Positions 63,439-64,000 of a stretch of 64,000 nucleotides of DNA are shown one piece after another. The position numbers and the translations under genes are program-made. The stretch is taken from NCBI RefSeq assembly GCF_018986915.1, contig NZ_CP076723.1:1335501-1399500 (forward strand), read 5' to 3'. This DNA comes from Geomonas oryzisoli (GTDB taxonomy: Bacteria; Desulfobacterota; Desulfuromonadia; Geobacterales; Geobacteraceae). The notes below the pieces were generated by a model. That model was not told the origin of the DNA, did no database searches, and saw only the letters and a program-made list of their open reading frames with translations. Position 1 is the first letter of the stretch. The number at the start of each line of letters is the position of its first letter.

Positions 63439-63804
63439 ATGGCGAAGAACCTCTTCAAGATAATCTGGCAGACCGTACTCCTTTGGCTGGTGTTCCGCCT
63501 GGGGGTGTTCCTGGTCGGCGCCCTGCATCTCTCCCTCCCCGGAAACGTGGCGGGGATGCTGCTCATGTTCGCCCTGCTCTCGAGCGGCCTGGTCAAACCC
63601 GCCTGCATCGAGGCGGCGAGCGGGTTTCTCCTGAAGCACTTTGCCTTTTTCTTCATCCCGATTTCGGTCGGGCTCATGTCCTTCGGTTCCCTGATGCGCC
63701 AAAGCGGGGTGGCGCTGCTGGCCATCCTGCTGTTGAGCGCCATGGCCGGCGCGGCGGTGACCGGAGTCACCGTGCAGCTTCTGCAGCGCAGGAGGGAGCC
63801 GTGA
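63439..63804 (+). CDS. CidA/LrgA-family membrane protein
   Basis: 121 residues with four membrane helices and the family motif LHLSLPGNVAGMLLMFALL and KHFAFFFIPISVGLM. Named for holin-like control of murein hydrolase in staphylococci, but LrgAB-type pairs also move pyruvate in Bacillus. Placed between a lactate permease and a LrgB gene and co-oriented with both, pyruvate overflow or uptake is the most plausible local role. The start at 63439 is not preceded by a good ribosome site. Confidence 0.85.
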   Translation: MAKNLFKIIWQTVLLWLVFRLGVFLVGALHLSLPGNVAGMLLMFALLSSGLVKPACIEAASGFLLKHFAFFFIPISVGLMSFGSLMRQSGVALLAILLLSAMAGAAVTGVTVQLLQRRREP

Positions 63805-64000
63805 ACCAGCTCCTCTTCGCCCTATTCGTGCTGGTCACCCTGGGGGCCTACCTGGCCACCCGCTGGCTCTTTCTCACCTACCGCAATCCCCTTTTGAATC
63901 CGGTTTTTCTGAGCACGGTTGCCCTCATCGCCCTGCTGCAGGCGACCGGTCTCACGCTGGAGGATTACCGCCCTGCGAAGGACTTCATGACCTTTCTGCT
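63801..64000 (+). CDS. LrgB/CidB-family membrane protein, 3' end outside the window
   Basis: GTG start overlapping the cidA-like stop (GTGA), with AGGAGGGAGCC upstream. The 66 visible codons contain two membrane helices and the segment FLTYRNPLLNPVFLSTVALIALLQATG, typical of LrgB proteins. Partner of the CidA/LrgA-like protein just before it. The gene continues past base 64000. Confidence 0.82.
   Translation, partial: MNQLLFALFVLVTLGAYLATRWLFLTYRNPLLNPVFLSTVALIALLQATGLTLEDYRPAKDFMTFL

Overview
The window looks like chromosome from a Geobacter-type deltaproteobacterium (order Geobacterales; my inference). The base composition is GC-rich. The gene content is typical of that group: a five-haem ammonia-forming nitrite reductase, a C4-dicarboxylate antiporter, LutABC-type lactate oxidation with a lactate permease, five sigma-54 activators, an exosortase-like enzyme, and very large secreted repeat proteins. 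No rRNA, prophage, CRISPR array or transposase gene is visible. Both window ends cut genes: a hybrid sensor kinase on the left and an LrgB-type membrane protein on the right.

Layout. 1-6.4 kb: hybrid kinase; a minus-strand unit (ribbon-helix-helix protein plus Tim44-like membrane protein) behind a yybP-ykoY (manganese) riboswitch with its own promoter and terminator; a methyltransferase; a lone CheY-like regulator; tRNA-Gly(GCC); and a YjdM zinc-ribbon protein. 6.4-10.7 kb: molybdenum operon modE-moeA-modA-modB-modC (minus strand). 10.8-14.8 kb: exported DUF1566 proteins with a cohesin-like lipoprotein and a dockerin-like tail. 15-24.8 kb: a sigma-54 response regulator, a 2016-residue secreted protein with 14 RCC1-type repeats, two small exported proteins, and an exosortase-like enzyme. 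24.9-33.1 kb: a GAF-type sigma-54 activator divergent from an azoreductase / micro-membrane-protein / RND efflux operon whose pump is fused to its TolC-like outer-membrane factor. 33.3-35.4 kb: TPR protein and a Lys/Glu/Pro-repeat exported protein. 35.5-39.4 kb: PAS-type sigma-54 activator, nrfA, and an HPP-family membrane protein (candidate nitrite carrier). 39.5-43.7 kb: small conserved protein, HIT protein, DUF255 protein, an MFS remnant and a ferritin-like protein. 43.9-49.7 kb: RbgA-type GTPase, a two-component system and a Dcu-type transporter. 50-56.2 kb: folD, then a polyamine operon (XRE-cupin regulator, carboxynorspermidine dehydrogenase and decarboxylase, arginine decarboxylase). 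56.4-58.2 kb: small proteins and YceI. 58.2-64 kb: LutAB fusion and LutC, divergent from lactate permease and CidA/LrgB-type genes.

Regulation is unusually readable. Three sigma-54 circuits each show an activator gene, a dyad that may be its binding site, and a -24/-12 promoter: azoreductase-efflux (TTCACAAAAT dyad), nrfA (GTTACC-N4-GGTAAC) and dcu (ATAAC-N5-GTTAT). The XRE-cupin gene has a 17-bp operator-like motif on each side of its promoter. The lactate permease promoter carries an LldR-like dyad. The manganese riboswitch has a classical sigma-70 promoter 17 bp in spacing and an intrinsic terminator mutually exclusive with aptamer stem P1.

Repeats. Eight copies of a REP-like hairpin (core GGGGACAGGCACCTGCGGAG...GTCCCC) lie between genes, four of them paired in two 105-106 bp BIME-like composites. 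Two copies of a ~176 bp palindromic MITE-like element are at 6.2 and 16.5 kb. Another palindromic repeat lies at 49.8 kb.
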